Assembly: GCA_022736605.1 (NCBI GenBank)
Contig: DZDB01000048.1
Span: 1,733-12,543, forward strand
Source: Sideroxydans lithotrophicus
Lineage (GTDB): Bacteria; Pseudomonadota; Gammaproteobacteria; Burkholderiales; Sulfuriferulaceae
Direction of reading: 5' to 3'
DNA: 10,811 nucleotides
In this document: one piece after another, positions 1-5,962 of the stretch
Layout of the letters: every line of letters begins with the position of its first letter
Numbering within the stretch: position 1 is the stretch's first letter
The notes under the pieces: model-generated
What the model saw: the letters and a program-made list of their open reading frames with translations, nothing else
Databases searched by the model: none
What the model was told of the DNA's origin: nothing
Translations under genes and position numbers: made by a program

Positions 1-305
1 GTGGCTTCCATCACCACCGGCGGCGCGCAGCCCGCCTCAGCCGCTTCCAGCCAGCGTGCCGCACACACGCACCAACGGTCGCCCGCCTGCAGGCCGGGGA
101 AACCGTATGCCGGCACCGGCGTGGACAGGTCGTTGCCCATCTGTTTTGAATACGCCAGATAGTCTTCCGTTACCTGCGCGCACACCGTGTGATTGCCCTG
201 ATCCTCTGCGCCGGTCTGGCACGCGCCGTCGCGGGTAAAGCCGGTCAGCGGCGAAGTGCTGCATGGCTGGAGCGGGTCGCCAAATACGTTACGCGCTTTG
301 TTCAT
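1..305 (-). CDS. DUF2237-family protein, N-terminal part (cut by window edge)
   Basis: The minus strand from ATG at 305–303 is open to the left edge, giving 101 codons plus two bases; the C-terminus lies outside. The protein reads MNKARNVFGDPLQPCS..., then LTGFTRDGACQTG (residues 20–32), HTVCAQVTEDYL (39–50), GNDLSTP...YGFPGL (57–72) and GDRWCVCAARWLEA (75–88). This run of motifs matches what I recall of the DUF2237 family, small proteins of roughly 115–125 residues with no established function. Six cysteines are visible (15, 29, 42, 79, 81, 93), including a CxC pair, which could suit metal binding or redox chemistry; that is inference. The start is supported by AAAAAGGA followed by CACC just upstream (about 310–317). 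It follows ppsA on the same strand, separated by an inverted repeat. Family assignment is fairly sure, function unknown. Confidence 0.85.
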   Translation of the reverse strand, partial: MNKARNVFGDPLQPCSTSPLTGFTRDGACQTGAEDQGNHTVCAQVTEDYLAYSKQMGNDLSTPVPAYGFPGLQAGDRWCVCAARWLEAAEAGCAPPVVMEA

Positions 306-345
306 GGTGTCCTTTTTCCCCTGTCTGAATACATTGATAAAAATC

Positions 346-460
346 ATGGACAGGATTGACAGGATTTTTCAGGTTGAACGCGAAGCAAATCAGGCTTGCG
401 CATCAGGCGTGTCGGGGTGTTCCTGTCAATCCTGCAAAACATCCTGTTAATCCTGTCTAC
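346..460. repeat. CAGGAT-type long inverted repeat, copy A
   Basis: The left arm, 346–373, begins ATGGACAGGATTGACAGG and continues ATTTTTCAGG. The right arm, 421–460, is its imperfect reverse complement. CAGG cores in the left arm start at 351, 360 and 370; CCTG cores in the right arm start at 422, 431, 443 and 452. The arms match over about 22 of 24 positions at the outer end and then carry small bulges. The loop (about 374–420) is GC-rich and has two further CAGG words (391, 404) that may be decayed units. The right arm touches the ppsA stop codon (459–457). Read from ppsA, the stem is followed by five T (343–339), so it may help end the ppsA transcript. No target-site duplication is seen. 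A related copy lies at 3971–4086. Confidence 0.85.
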
Positions 461-2817
461 ATTACGCTGTTCACGCCCTGCTGCCGCCCAAGCCGCTGCC
501 AGGTTTCCAGCACGCTATCCGGGTTGAGCGACAGCGATTCGATGCCTTCGGCCACCAGCCAGTCGGCCAGGTCCGGATGATCCGACGGCCCCTGCCCGCA
601 GATGCCGACGTATTTGCCCGCCTGCTTGCAGGCGCGGATGGCTTGCGCCAGCAAGGCTTTCACCGCCGGATTGCGCTCGTCAAACCCCGCCGCCACCAGC
701 GCCGAATCGCGATCCAGCCCCAATGTCAGCTGCGTCAGATCGTTCGAACCGATGGAGAAGCCGTCGAAGTAGCGCAGAAAATCCGCCGCCAGCAAGACGT
801 TGGACGGAATCTCGCACATCATGATCAGGCGCAAACCGTGTTCGCCGCGCTTGAGGCCGTTATGCGCGAGCGCATCGACCACCGCGACGGCCTCCTCCAA
901 CGTGCGCACGAACGGAATCATCAACTCGACATTGGTTAGACCCATGCCCACGCGCACCTGCTTCACCGCCTGGCATTCCAGCGCGAACGCCGCCGCAAAC
1001 AGCGGCGACACGTAGCGCGACGCGCCGCGCAGACCGAGCATGGGGTTTTCTTCCAGCGGCTCATACGCCCGTCCGCCGAGCAGATTGGCGTATTCGTTGG
1101 ATTTGAAATCCGACAGGCGCACGATCACCGGCTTGGGCCAGAACGCAGCCGCCAGCGTGGCGATGCCTTCGGCAAGTTTGTCGACATAAAATCGAACTGG
1201 ATCAACGTAGCCCGCCGATTTTTCCGCGATGGCCGCCGCCACGTCAGCAGGCACATTGGGATAATCCAGCGCCGCGCGCGGGTGCAGGCCGATCTGGTTG
1301 TTGATGATGAACTCCAGCCGCGCCAGGCCGACGCCGTGATTGGGCCACTGGCAGGCGGCAAATGCAGCTTCCGGGTTGCCCAGATTGAGCATGATCCTGA
1401 CCGGCGGCTCGGCCAGCTTGCCCAGCGTCACTTCGGTGACGTCGATCGGCAGCAGGCCATCGTAAACGTAGCCGACGTCGCCCTCGGCGCACGACACCGT
1501 GACCGCCGCGCCATCCCGCAACACCGCTGTCGCATCACCCGCGCCGACCACTGCCGGGATGCCCAGCTCGCGCGCGATGATGGCGGCATGGCAGGTGCGT
1601 CCGCCGCGATTGGTGACAATGGCAGCAGCGCGTTTCATCACCGGCTCCCAGTCCGGGTCGGTCATGTCGGTGACCAGCACGTCGCCTGGTTGCACCCGCG
1701 CCATGTCACCCGGGCTGGCGATATTGCGCACCACGCCCTGACCGATGCGGCTGCCGATGGCGCGCCCCTGCGCGAGGATGGCCGAATGCTGCTTCAGGGC
1801 AAACCGGCACTGCGTGGCACCGGCCCGCGCCTGTACCGTCTCGGGTCGCGCCTGCACGATGTACAGCCCGCCGCTGACGCCGTCTTTCGCCCACTCGATG
1901 TCCATCGGCCGACCATAATGCTGTTCGATGGCGAGCGCCTGGCGCGCCAGTTCCTGCACCTCCGCATCCGCCAGCACAAAACGGCGCCGGTCGGCGGCGG
2001 CCACGTCCTCAAGCAGCGTGGCGTGGTGTGCGTCGTGCGCGGCGCCGAACACCATTTTGATGGCCTTGCTGCCCAGATTGCGGCGGATCACCGCGCCGGT
2101 CGGCTTGTGCACGTAATACTCGTCCGGGTTGACCTGCCCCTGCACCACGGTTTCGCCCAGCCCGTACGCGGCGGTGATGAACACCACGCCGTCAAAGCCG
2201 GATTCGGTATCGAGCGTGAACATCACCCCCGAGCACGCCAGGTCGGAACGCACCATGCGCTGCACCCCGGCCGACAGCGCCACTTTGGCGTGGTCAAACC
2301 CCTGATGCACCCGGTAGGCAATGGCACGGTCGTTGTACAGCGAGGCGAATACCAGCCGCACAGCCGCGAGCAGATTATCGACGCCCTGAATGTTGAGGTA
2401 GGTTTCCTGCTGCCCGGCGAACGAAGCGTTGGGCAGGTCTTCTGCAGTGGCCGACGAGCGCACCGCGACCGAGGTGCCAGTGTCCAGCGTTGCATAGGCA
2501 GCACGAATTGCCGCCTCGAACTGCGGCGGAAAACTGGCCGCCACGACCCAGCCGCGAATTTCCGCGCCGCATTTTGCCAGTTGCGTCACGTCGCGCACAT
2601 CCAGCCCGGCCTGCGCGGCGTTGATGCGCGCTGTGAGCTGATTGAAATCGAGAAAATCGCGGAACGCCTGCGCCGTGGTGGCAAAACCGCCGGGCACGTT
2701 CACCCCGGCGGCGGATAGCTGGCCAATCATTTCACCGAGCGAGGCGTTCTTGCCGCCGACGCGCGCCACGTCGGCCATGCCGATCTGGCTGAAATCGAGG
2801 ATATACGGCGTTACCAT
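457..2817 (-). CDS. ppsA: Phosphoenolpyruvate synthase (pyruvate, water dikinase)
   Basis: This cytoplasmic enzyme makes PEP from pyruvate and ATP, releasing AMP and phosphate, and is the gluconeogenic entry from three-carbon substrates. The 786 residues are close to the family's usual ~790. An N-terminal ATP-grasp/PPDK nucleotide-binding domain (about 15–330) shows GGKNASLGEM (21–30), AVRSSATAEDLP (118–129) and a closing GLYIVQARPET (317–327). The mobile phosphohistidine domain has GGRTCHAAIIARELGIP (405–421), with catalytic His410. The C-terminal PEP/pyruvate barrel has IGSNDLTQLTLGLDRD (689–704) and GICGQGPSDHP (738–748), with the expected catalytic Cys740. All key residues are present. 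The ATG at 2817–2815 lies 3 bases after the methyltransferase stop, and its AAAAAGG ribosome site sits inside that gene's end, so the two are probably co-transcribed. The regulatory kinase gene ppsR, often beside ppsA in Betaproteobacteria, is not in the window. Confidence 0.98.
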   Translation of the reverse strand: MVTPYILDFSQIGMADVARVGGKNASLGEMIGQLSAAGVNVPGGFATTAQAFRDFLDFNQLTARINAAQAGLDVRDVTQLAKCGAEIRGWVVAASFPPQFEAAIRAAYATLDTGTSVAVRSSATAEDLPNASFAGQQETYLNIQGVDNLLAAVRLVFASLYNDRAIAYRVHQGFDHAKVALSAGVQRMVRSDLACSGVMFTLDTESGFDGVVFITAAYGLGETVVQGQVNPDEYYVHKPTGAVIRRNLGSKAIKMVFGAAHDAHHATLLEDVAAADRRRFVLADAEVQELARQALAIEQHYGRPMDIEWAKDGVSGGLYIVQARPETVQARAGATQCRFALKQHSAILAQGRAIGSRIGQGVVRNIASPGDMARVQPGDVLVTDMTDPDWEPVMKRAAAIVTNRGGRTCHAAIIARELGIPAVVGAGDATAVLRDGAAVTVSCAEGDVGYVYDGLLPIDVTEVTLGKLAEPPVRIMLNLGNPEAAFAACQWPNHGVGLARLEFIINNQIGLHPRAALDYPNVPADVAAAIAEKSAGYVDPVRFYVDKLAEGIATLAAAFWPKPVIVRLSDFKSNEYANLLGGRAYEPLEENPMLGLRGASRYVSPLFAAAFALECQAVKQVRVGMGLTNVELMIPFVRTLEEAVAVVDALAHNGLKRGEHGLRLIMMCEIPSNVLLAADFLRYFDGFSIGSNDLTQLTLGLDRDSALVAAGFDERNPAVKALLAQAIRACKQAGKYVGICGQGPSDHPDLADWLVAEGIESLSLNPDSVLETWQRLGRQQGVNSVM

Positions 2818-2820
2818 GCG

Positions 2821-3585
2821 TTAGCCTTTTTGTCTGACCCGTTCAAACAAGCATACCGCCAATGCCGCCGCCGCGTTAAGCGATTCGACCTGTCCCGGCA
2901 TCGGGATGGAAAATTGCACGCTGGCCGCCGCGCACAGCTCAGCCGACAGCCCGGCACCCTCGTTGCCCACGGCAAACGCCACCGCGCCGTGCAAGTCGGT
3001 CTGAAACAGGGATTGCGCCGCGCCCAACTCGGCGGCGCACACTGCGCCAGCAAAATCCCGCGCCAGCGCGCACAGGTCGGCGTGCTCGACAATCGGCATC
3101 ACGAAATGCGCGCCCATGCCCGCGCGCAACACTCTGGGCGACCAGGCATCGGCGCACTGCGGCGACAGGTACACCGCGTCCACCCCGGCTGCCGCCGCGC
3201 TGCGCAGCATGGTGCCGAGGTTGCCGGGATCCTGTATTGCCTCCAGCAACACGCAGAACAGCGGCGACGCGGGCGGCACGGCAGCGGGAATGTCGATCAG
3301 CGCCAGCACGCCAGTCGGGGTTTTGACCGGCGACAGCGCGTTAAACAGCGCCGGCGCGAGCTCAAGCTGCTCGACCGCCGGGCAGCGTGCCAGCAGCGCG
3401 TGGCGTGGCGCATCCAGCGGCGTCAGCAGCAAACGCGGCTGAATCCCGGCATCGAGCGCGGCGGCCAGCAGGTGTTCGCCGTCGAGCAGGGTTTGCCCCA
3501 GCTCGCGCCGGGTCGCGGCGGATTCGGCCAGCTTCTTGAGCTGCTTGTAACGCGGATTGTGCAGCGAGCTGAGGATTTCAGGCAT
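2821..3585 (-). CDS. SpoU/TrmH-family RNA 2'-O-methyltransferase
   Basis: The 254-residue protein has the layout of SPOUT-class methyltransferases that use S-adenosylmethionine to methylate ribose 2'-OH in rRNA or tRNA. The N-terminal substrate-binding part begins with SLHNPRYKQLKKL (7–19) and includes LLDGEHLL (33–40). The three SPOUT motifs follow in order: EAIQDPGNLGTMLRSAAAAG (115–134), AVGNEGAGLS (205–214) and IPMPGQVESLNAAAALAV (227–244). Motif 1 Asn/Arg and motif 2 Asn-Glu are intact, so it should be active. The target nucleotide cannot be read from sequence; rlmB is possible, but the usual rnr neighbour is absent, so I give no symbol. The start is ATG 3585–3583 with no strong ribosome site. 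It leads the probable methyltransferase–ppsA operon, divergent from the small exported gene. Confidence 0.93.
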   Translation of the reverse strand: MPEILSSLHNPRYKQLKKLAESAATRRELGQTLLDGEHLLAAALDAGIQPRLLLTPLDAPRHALLARCPAVEQLELAPALFNALSPVKTPTGVLALIDIPAAVPPASPLFCVLLEAIQDPGNLGTMLRSAAAAGVDAVYLSPQCADAWSPRVLRAGMGAHFVMPIVEHADLCALARDFAGAVCAAELGAAQSLFQTDLHGAVAFAVGNEGAGLSAELCAAASVQFSIPMPGQVESLNAAAALAVCLFERVRQKG

Positions 3586-3589
3586 GGCG

Positions 3590-3619
3590 TTGTCAGAACA
3601 GGTGGGTAGCGCGTATTGT
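3590..3619 (+). promoter_or_regulatory. Possible sigma-70 promoter for the small exported protein gene
   Basis: TTGTCA (3590–3595, five of six matches to TTGACA) and TATTGT (3614–3619, four of six matches to TATAAT) are 18 bases apart. They would start transcription near 3626, about 60 bases before the ATG at 3689. The -10 overlaps a TACAAT on the other strand. This is pattern matching only. Confidence 0.35.
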
Positions 3620-3620
3620 A
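3615..3620 (-). promoter_or_regulatory. Possible -10 element for the methyltransferase–ppsA operon
   Basis: On the minus strand 3620–3615 reads TACAAT, five of six matches to the sigma-70 -10 consensus, inside GGGCTACAAT. It is placed to start transcription near 3608, about 22 bases before the ATG at 3585. The hexamer 17 bases upstream (3643–3638, GGATGA) is a poor -35, so the promoter would be weak or need an activator. The element overlaps the plus-strand TATTGT. Confidence 0.35.
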
Positions 3621-3688
3621 GCCCAATGCAGCGCCCCTCATCCCCGCGCGACGCGTGCTTGCATCAACCAGAATGGAGGAAGCGCACG

Positions 3689-3952
3689 ATGAAAACCGGC
3701 GTATGGATATTGATGTTGAGCGCGCTGTCACCCTGGGTGCAGGCGGCTGACCGGCCAATCCAGCTGAACCAGAACCTGATCGAGGAAATCCGCGTGGAAG
3801 GCCAGATACAGGCGTGGAAACTGTACAAAATCTGCCTCGACGGCGCGGCGTATTACGTGTTTCCGCTGCCCACCGCGCCAACCGGCATTGCGCCGGTGTA
3901 CACCAAATTCGGCAAGCCCGAGCTATGCCAGGGCAATCAGGTCAAGCCGTAG
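3689..3952 (+). CDS. Small exported protein of unknown function
   Basis: The 87-residue protein starts at ATG 3689, chosen over an open in-frame extension to 3557 because GGAGGA (3675–3680) lies 8 bases upstream and the product then opens with a signal peptide. Residues 1–19 (MKTGVWILMLSALSPWVQA) have a short positive end, a hydrophobic core and an A-x-A-like site before ADRP, so cleavage after residue 19 is likely. The mature 68 residues contain IEEIRVEGQIQAWKLYKICLDGAAYYVF (31–58) and end with PVYTKFGKPELCQGNQVKP. Two cysteines (49, 80) could form a periplasmic disulfide. There is no further membrane segment and no lipobox. I do not recognise a family. It is the only plus-strand gene here, divergent from the methyltransferase gene and followed 18 bases later by inverted repeat copy B. 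Confidence 0.8.
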   Translation: MKTGVWILMLSALSPWVQAADRPIQLNQNLIEEIRVEGQIQAWKLYKICLDGAAYYVFPLPTAPTGIAPVYTKFGKPELCQGNQVKP

Positions 3953-3970
3953 GCCGGGCTTTGCTGGGTT

Positions 3971-4086
3971 ATGGACAGGATTAACAGGATTTTTCAGGAT
4001 TAACAGGTCAAAACACGGTAATAAAATCCAATCTGGTTAAGCCTTTTCCTGTTAATCCTGCAAGAAATCCTGTTAATCCTGTCCAT
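3971..4086. repeat. CAGGAT-type long inverted repeat, copy B (near perfect)
   Basis: The left arm, 3971–4007 (37 bases), starts ATGGACAGGATTAACAGG. The right arm, 4048–4086 (39 bases), is its reverse complement except for one mismatch and a two-base bulge: 22 pairs, then the irregularity, then 13 pairs. The outer ends match exactly (ATGGAC...GTCCAT). CAGG cores start at 3976, 3985, 3995 and 4004; CCTG cores start at 4048, 4057, 4069 and 4078. The loop (4008–4047) is AT-rich and unlike that of copy A. The element fills nearly all the gap between two convergent genes (stop ends at 3952 and 4101), where a strong hairpin could limit read-through from both sides. No T-run follows either end, so it is not a standard intrinsic terminator. 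No target-site duplication is visible. Confidence 0.9.
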
Positions 4087-4100
4087 CGCCTTCGACCGCC

Positions 4101-4778
4101 TCACGCCAGCATCCCACGCCAGAGCGGAAAATTCAGTGCAATGACGTAATCGGTTTCATCGATCACCTGTGTCAGCTGAATGCCTGCCTCGGCGATTGCG
4201 CGTAACTGCGCATCCAGCGCCGTACGCACCGGCGGCAGATGCGCCTGCGGCGGCGGATAGCCGCGCCAGCCGGTCGCGTCGTGCGTATCCAGGCTGTAAA
4301 ACGCAAACGGCGCACGGCGCTCGCCCACGTCTTCTGTCACCACGCTGAGTTGATAACCGCTGGCTAGCGGCGCATCCGGCACCACCACCGCTTCAAAATC
4401 CAGGCACTGACCGTCGATCGCCTGCACGTAGCCGGGCAATTGTTTGAGCGCGTGCACCACCGCAGCATGGCCGGGCGGATTCACACCTGCGCGCAACGCG
4501 CGGCCATAATCCAGCTCATCCAGCTGCCAGCGCGCGACCGCCTGCTGGCGCTCGTTTTCCACCACACCAGCGCAGGCATGGTGGGTATTCACCGCGTCGG
4601 CAATGTTCACGCAGAACATCGCCGGGGTCAGCCCCTTGAGGTTGAAACGCGCCAGTTCTGCAGATGGTTGAACCGCGATATACGCGTCCCAAGTCAGCCC
4701 GTCGCGGCTGCCGCCGGGCAGGATTTGATAACGCAGGATGCAGGTTTTACCGGCGATGCTGATGAGGATTTTTTGCAC
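4101..4778 (-). CDS. Unrecognised 225-residue protein (GTG start)
   Basis: I do not recognise this protein. The 225 residues show no signal peptide, membrane helix or known catalytic motif. It looks soluble, with alternating hydrophobic stretches near the start (KILISIAGKTCILRYQILP, 3–21) and end (LTQVIDETDYVIALNFPLW, 202–220). Four cysteines (13, 56, 69, 124) are scattered. The start is GTG 4778–4776. The frame stays open for about 45 codons further upstream, to a TGA inside the CopD-like gene, but has no ATG, GTG or TTG there. The ribosome site is weak (GGCAGG, about 7 bases upstream). The upstream open stretch includes VVLACAQYA, resembling a lipoprotein signal end, so the true N-terminus could be different or broken. 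It follows the CopD-like gene on the same strand after 91 bases and may be co-transcribed. Composition resembles its neighbours. Confidence 0.6.
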   Translation of the reverse strand: MQKILISIAGKTCILRYQILPGGSRDGLTWDAYIAVQPSAELARFNLKGLTPAMFCVNIADAVNTHHACAGVVENERQQAVARWQLDELDYGRALRAGVNPPGHAAVVHALKQLPGYVQAIDGQCLDFEAVVVPDAPLASGYQLSVVTEDVGERRAPFAFYSLDTHDATGWRGYPPPQAHLPPVRTALDAQLRAIAEAGIQLTQVIDETDYVIALNFPLWRGMLA

Positions 4779-4869
4779 TGACTTGCCTGCCGAATTGAAT
4801 TCAAATGTTGCGGATTCGCCGTTTGCATACTGTGCACAAGCTAATACAACGGCGTATTCGGCTAATGCA

Positions 4870-5322
4870 TTAACCCGCCAGCATCCCCAGCATGCCCACC
4901 ACCACGGTAATCAATCCCAGGCTCAGGTTAATGCCGACGATCATGCGAATCTGCGCGAGCGTGGCGCCAGCGGCTTTCCAGTCCTGCGCCGCAACGCCCC
5001 GTTTAAGGCGTTTGAACGGGGCAAAGAACAGGTGCGCAAACAGCAGCATCATGATGATGCCGAGCAGGAACATCACGTTCACATACATCGGCGGCTTGCC
5101 GATGACCGCCATCATGTACAGGCCGCTGACCAGAATCAGCGCCACGCACAGCCACACCCAGGGGAAAAATTTCTTGAATACACCTTCCCACAGGCTCAGG
5201 CGCTGCGGCGGTTCGAGCCGTTCGGCAGCCGCCGGGCGCAGCGCCATGTAGGCGAAAAACATGCCGCCGACCCAGACGGTAAAGCCGATGACGTGCAGAA
5301 ATTTGGCGAGCGTGAACAGCAT
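4870..5322 (-). CDS. Small CopD-like four-helix inner-membrane protein
   Basis: The 150 residues form four hydrophobic segments (about 3–27, 52–73, 80–101, 124–147). The first contains KFLHVIGFTVWVGGMFFAY (7–25), and the third ends FAHLFFAPFKRLKRG (95–109). A histidine in the first helix (His10) and one in the third (His97) suit the CopD/DUF families of small membrane proteins thought to bind haem or copper. The W-V-G-G pattern after the first histidine is typical of these. The substrate is not known, and copper resistance should not be assumed: no copA, copB, copC or copper sensor is nearby. The start ATG 5322–5320 is supported by GGAGG (5333–5329), 6 bases upstream. It lies 61 bases beyond the rnhB stop on the same strand, so it could be read from the lpx operon or from its own promoter. 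Membrane topology is sure, family fairly sure. Confidence 0.8.
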   Translation of the reverse strand: MLFTLAKFLHVIGFTVWVGGMFFAYMALRPAAAERLEPPQRLSLWEGVFKKFFPWVWLCVALILVSGLYMMAVIGKPPMYVNVMFLLGIIMMLLFAHLFFAPFKRLKRGVAAQDWKAAGATLAQIRMIVGINLSLGLITVVVGMLGMLAG

Positions 5323-5383
5323 GGTGAGCCTCCGTGGTGAGTTTAAGAACAGCCGCCAGCGTACACACTTATCGCCGGGTTTG

Positions 5384-5962
5384 TCATGGGTTTTGTGCCA
5401 TCACGCGGCGCACCGGCGCATAACTGGTGCGGTGCTCGGGGGTAATGCCGTGTTGCGCCAGCGCCGCCAGATGGTCACGCGTTGGGTAGCCCTTGTGGCG
5501 ATCAAAACCGTATTGCGGATAGCACGCATGCAAACGCAGCAAGTCACGGTCACGCGCAGTTTTGGCGAGGATCGACGCCGCCGAAATCGCCGGTTCGAGC
5601 GCATCGCCCTGCACGATGGCGCGCGACGGCAGGCTGATTTTCGGGCAATGCAGGCCGTCCACCAGCACTTCGGTGGGCGTGATGGACAGGCTTTCGATGG
5701 CGCGCTGCATCGCCAGCAGGCTGGCTTGCAGGATGTTGATGGCGTCGATTTCAGCGGCGCTGGCAAACGCCACCGCCCACGCCAGCGCGCGTTGCTGGAT
5801 CAGCATTTCCAGCGCCTCGCGTTTTTTGGCAGAGAGTTTTTTGGAGTCGTTCAAACCGTCGATGGGGCGCGCCGGGTCGAGAATCACTGCCGCCGCGTAT
5901 ACCGCCCCGGCCAGCGGCCCACGCCCGGCTTCGTCCACACCGCAGACCCAGACCGGATTCAT
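5384..5962 (-). CDS. rnhB: Ribonuclease HII
   Basis: RNase HII cuts the RNA strand of RNA–DNA hybrids and starts removal of single ribonucleotides from DNA, in the cytoplasm and with a divalent metal. The 192 residues are a normal family length. VCGVDEAGRGPLAGAVYAAAV (6–26) carries catalytic Asp10 and Glu11. NDSKKLSAKKRE (38–49) is the conserved helix. VDGLHCP (101–107) gives Asp102 and IVQGD (116–120) gives Asp120, the 18-residue spacing expected for the third and fourth acidic residues. EPAISAASILAKTARDRDL (123–141) and YGFDRHKGYPTRDH (151–164) complete the fold. The ATG (5962–5960) overlaps the lpxB stop as ATGA, so translation is probably coupled. Placement after lpxB is common in Proteobacteria. 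Confidence 0.97.
   Translation of the reverse strand: MNPVWVCGVDEAGRGPLAGAVYAAAVILDPARPIDGLNDSKKLSAKKREALEMLIQQRALAWAVAFASAAEIDAINILQASLLAMQRAIESLSITPTEVLVDGLHCPKISLPSRAIVQGDALEPAISAASILAKTARDRDLLRLHACYPQYGFDRHKGYPTRDHLAALAQHGITPEHRTSYAPVRRVMAQNP

Noticed and set aside
346..460. Reading the CAGGAT units as a CRISPR array or tandem repeat
   Set aside because: The units are 9–12 bases with no spacers of even length, and the two halves are inverted rather than direct. No cas gene is present.
1282..2718. A 478-codon open frame on the plus strand
   Set aside because: It lies wholly inside ppsA on the opposite strand. Its product is rich in His, Arg, Gln and Ala without domains, as expected from the antisense of a GC-rich gene.
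3944..3961. A possible small terminator hairpin AAGCC/GGCTT after the small exported gene
   Set aside because: The stem is only 5 pairs, overlaps the coding end, and only TTGC follows. The larger repeat nearby is the stronger structure.
5363..5390. A possible promoter for the CopD-like gene (ATGACA ... TACGCT on the minus strand)
   Set aside because: The -10 is a poor match and the spacing is 18. It overlaps the rnhB stop, and nothing independent supports it.
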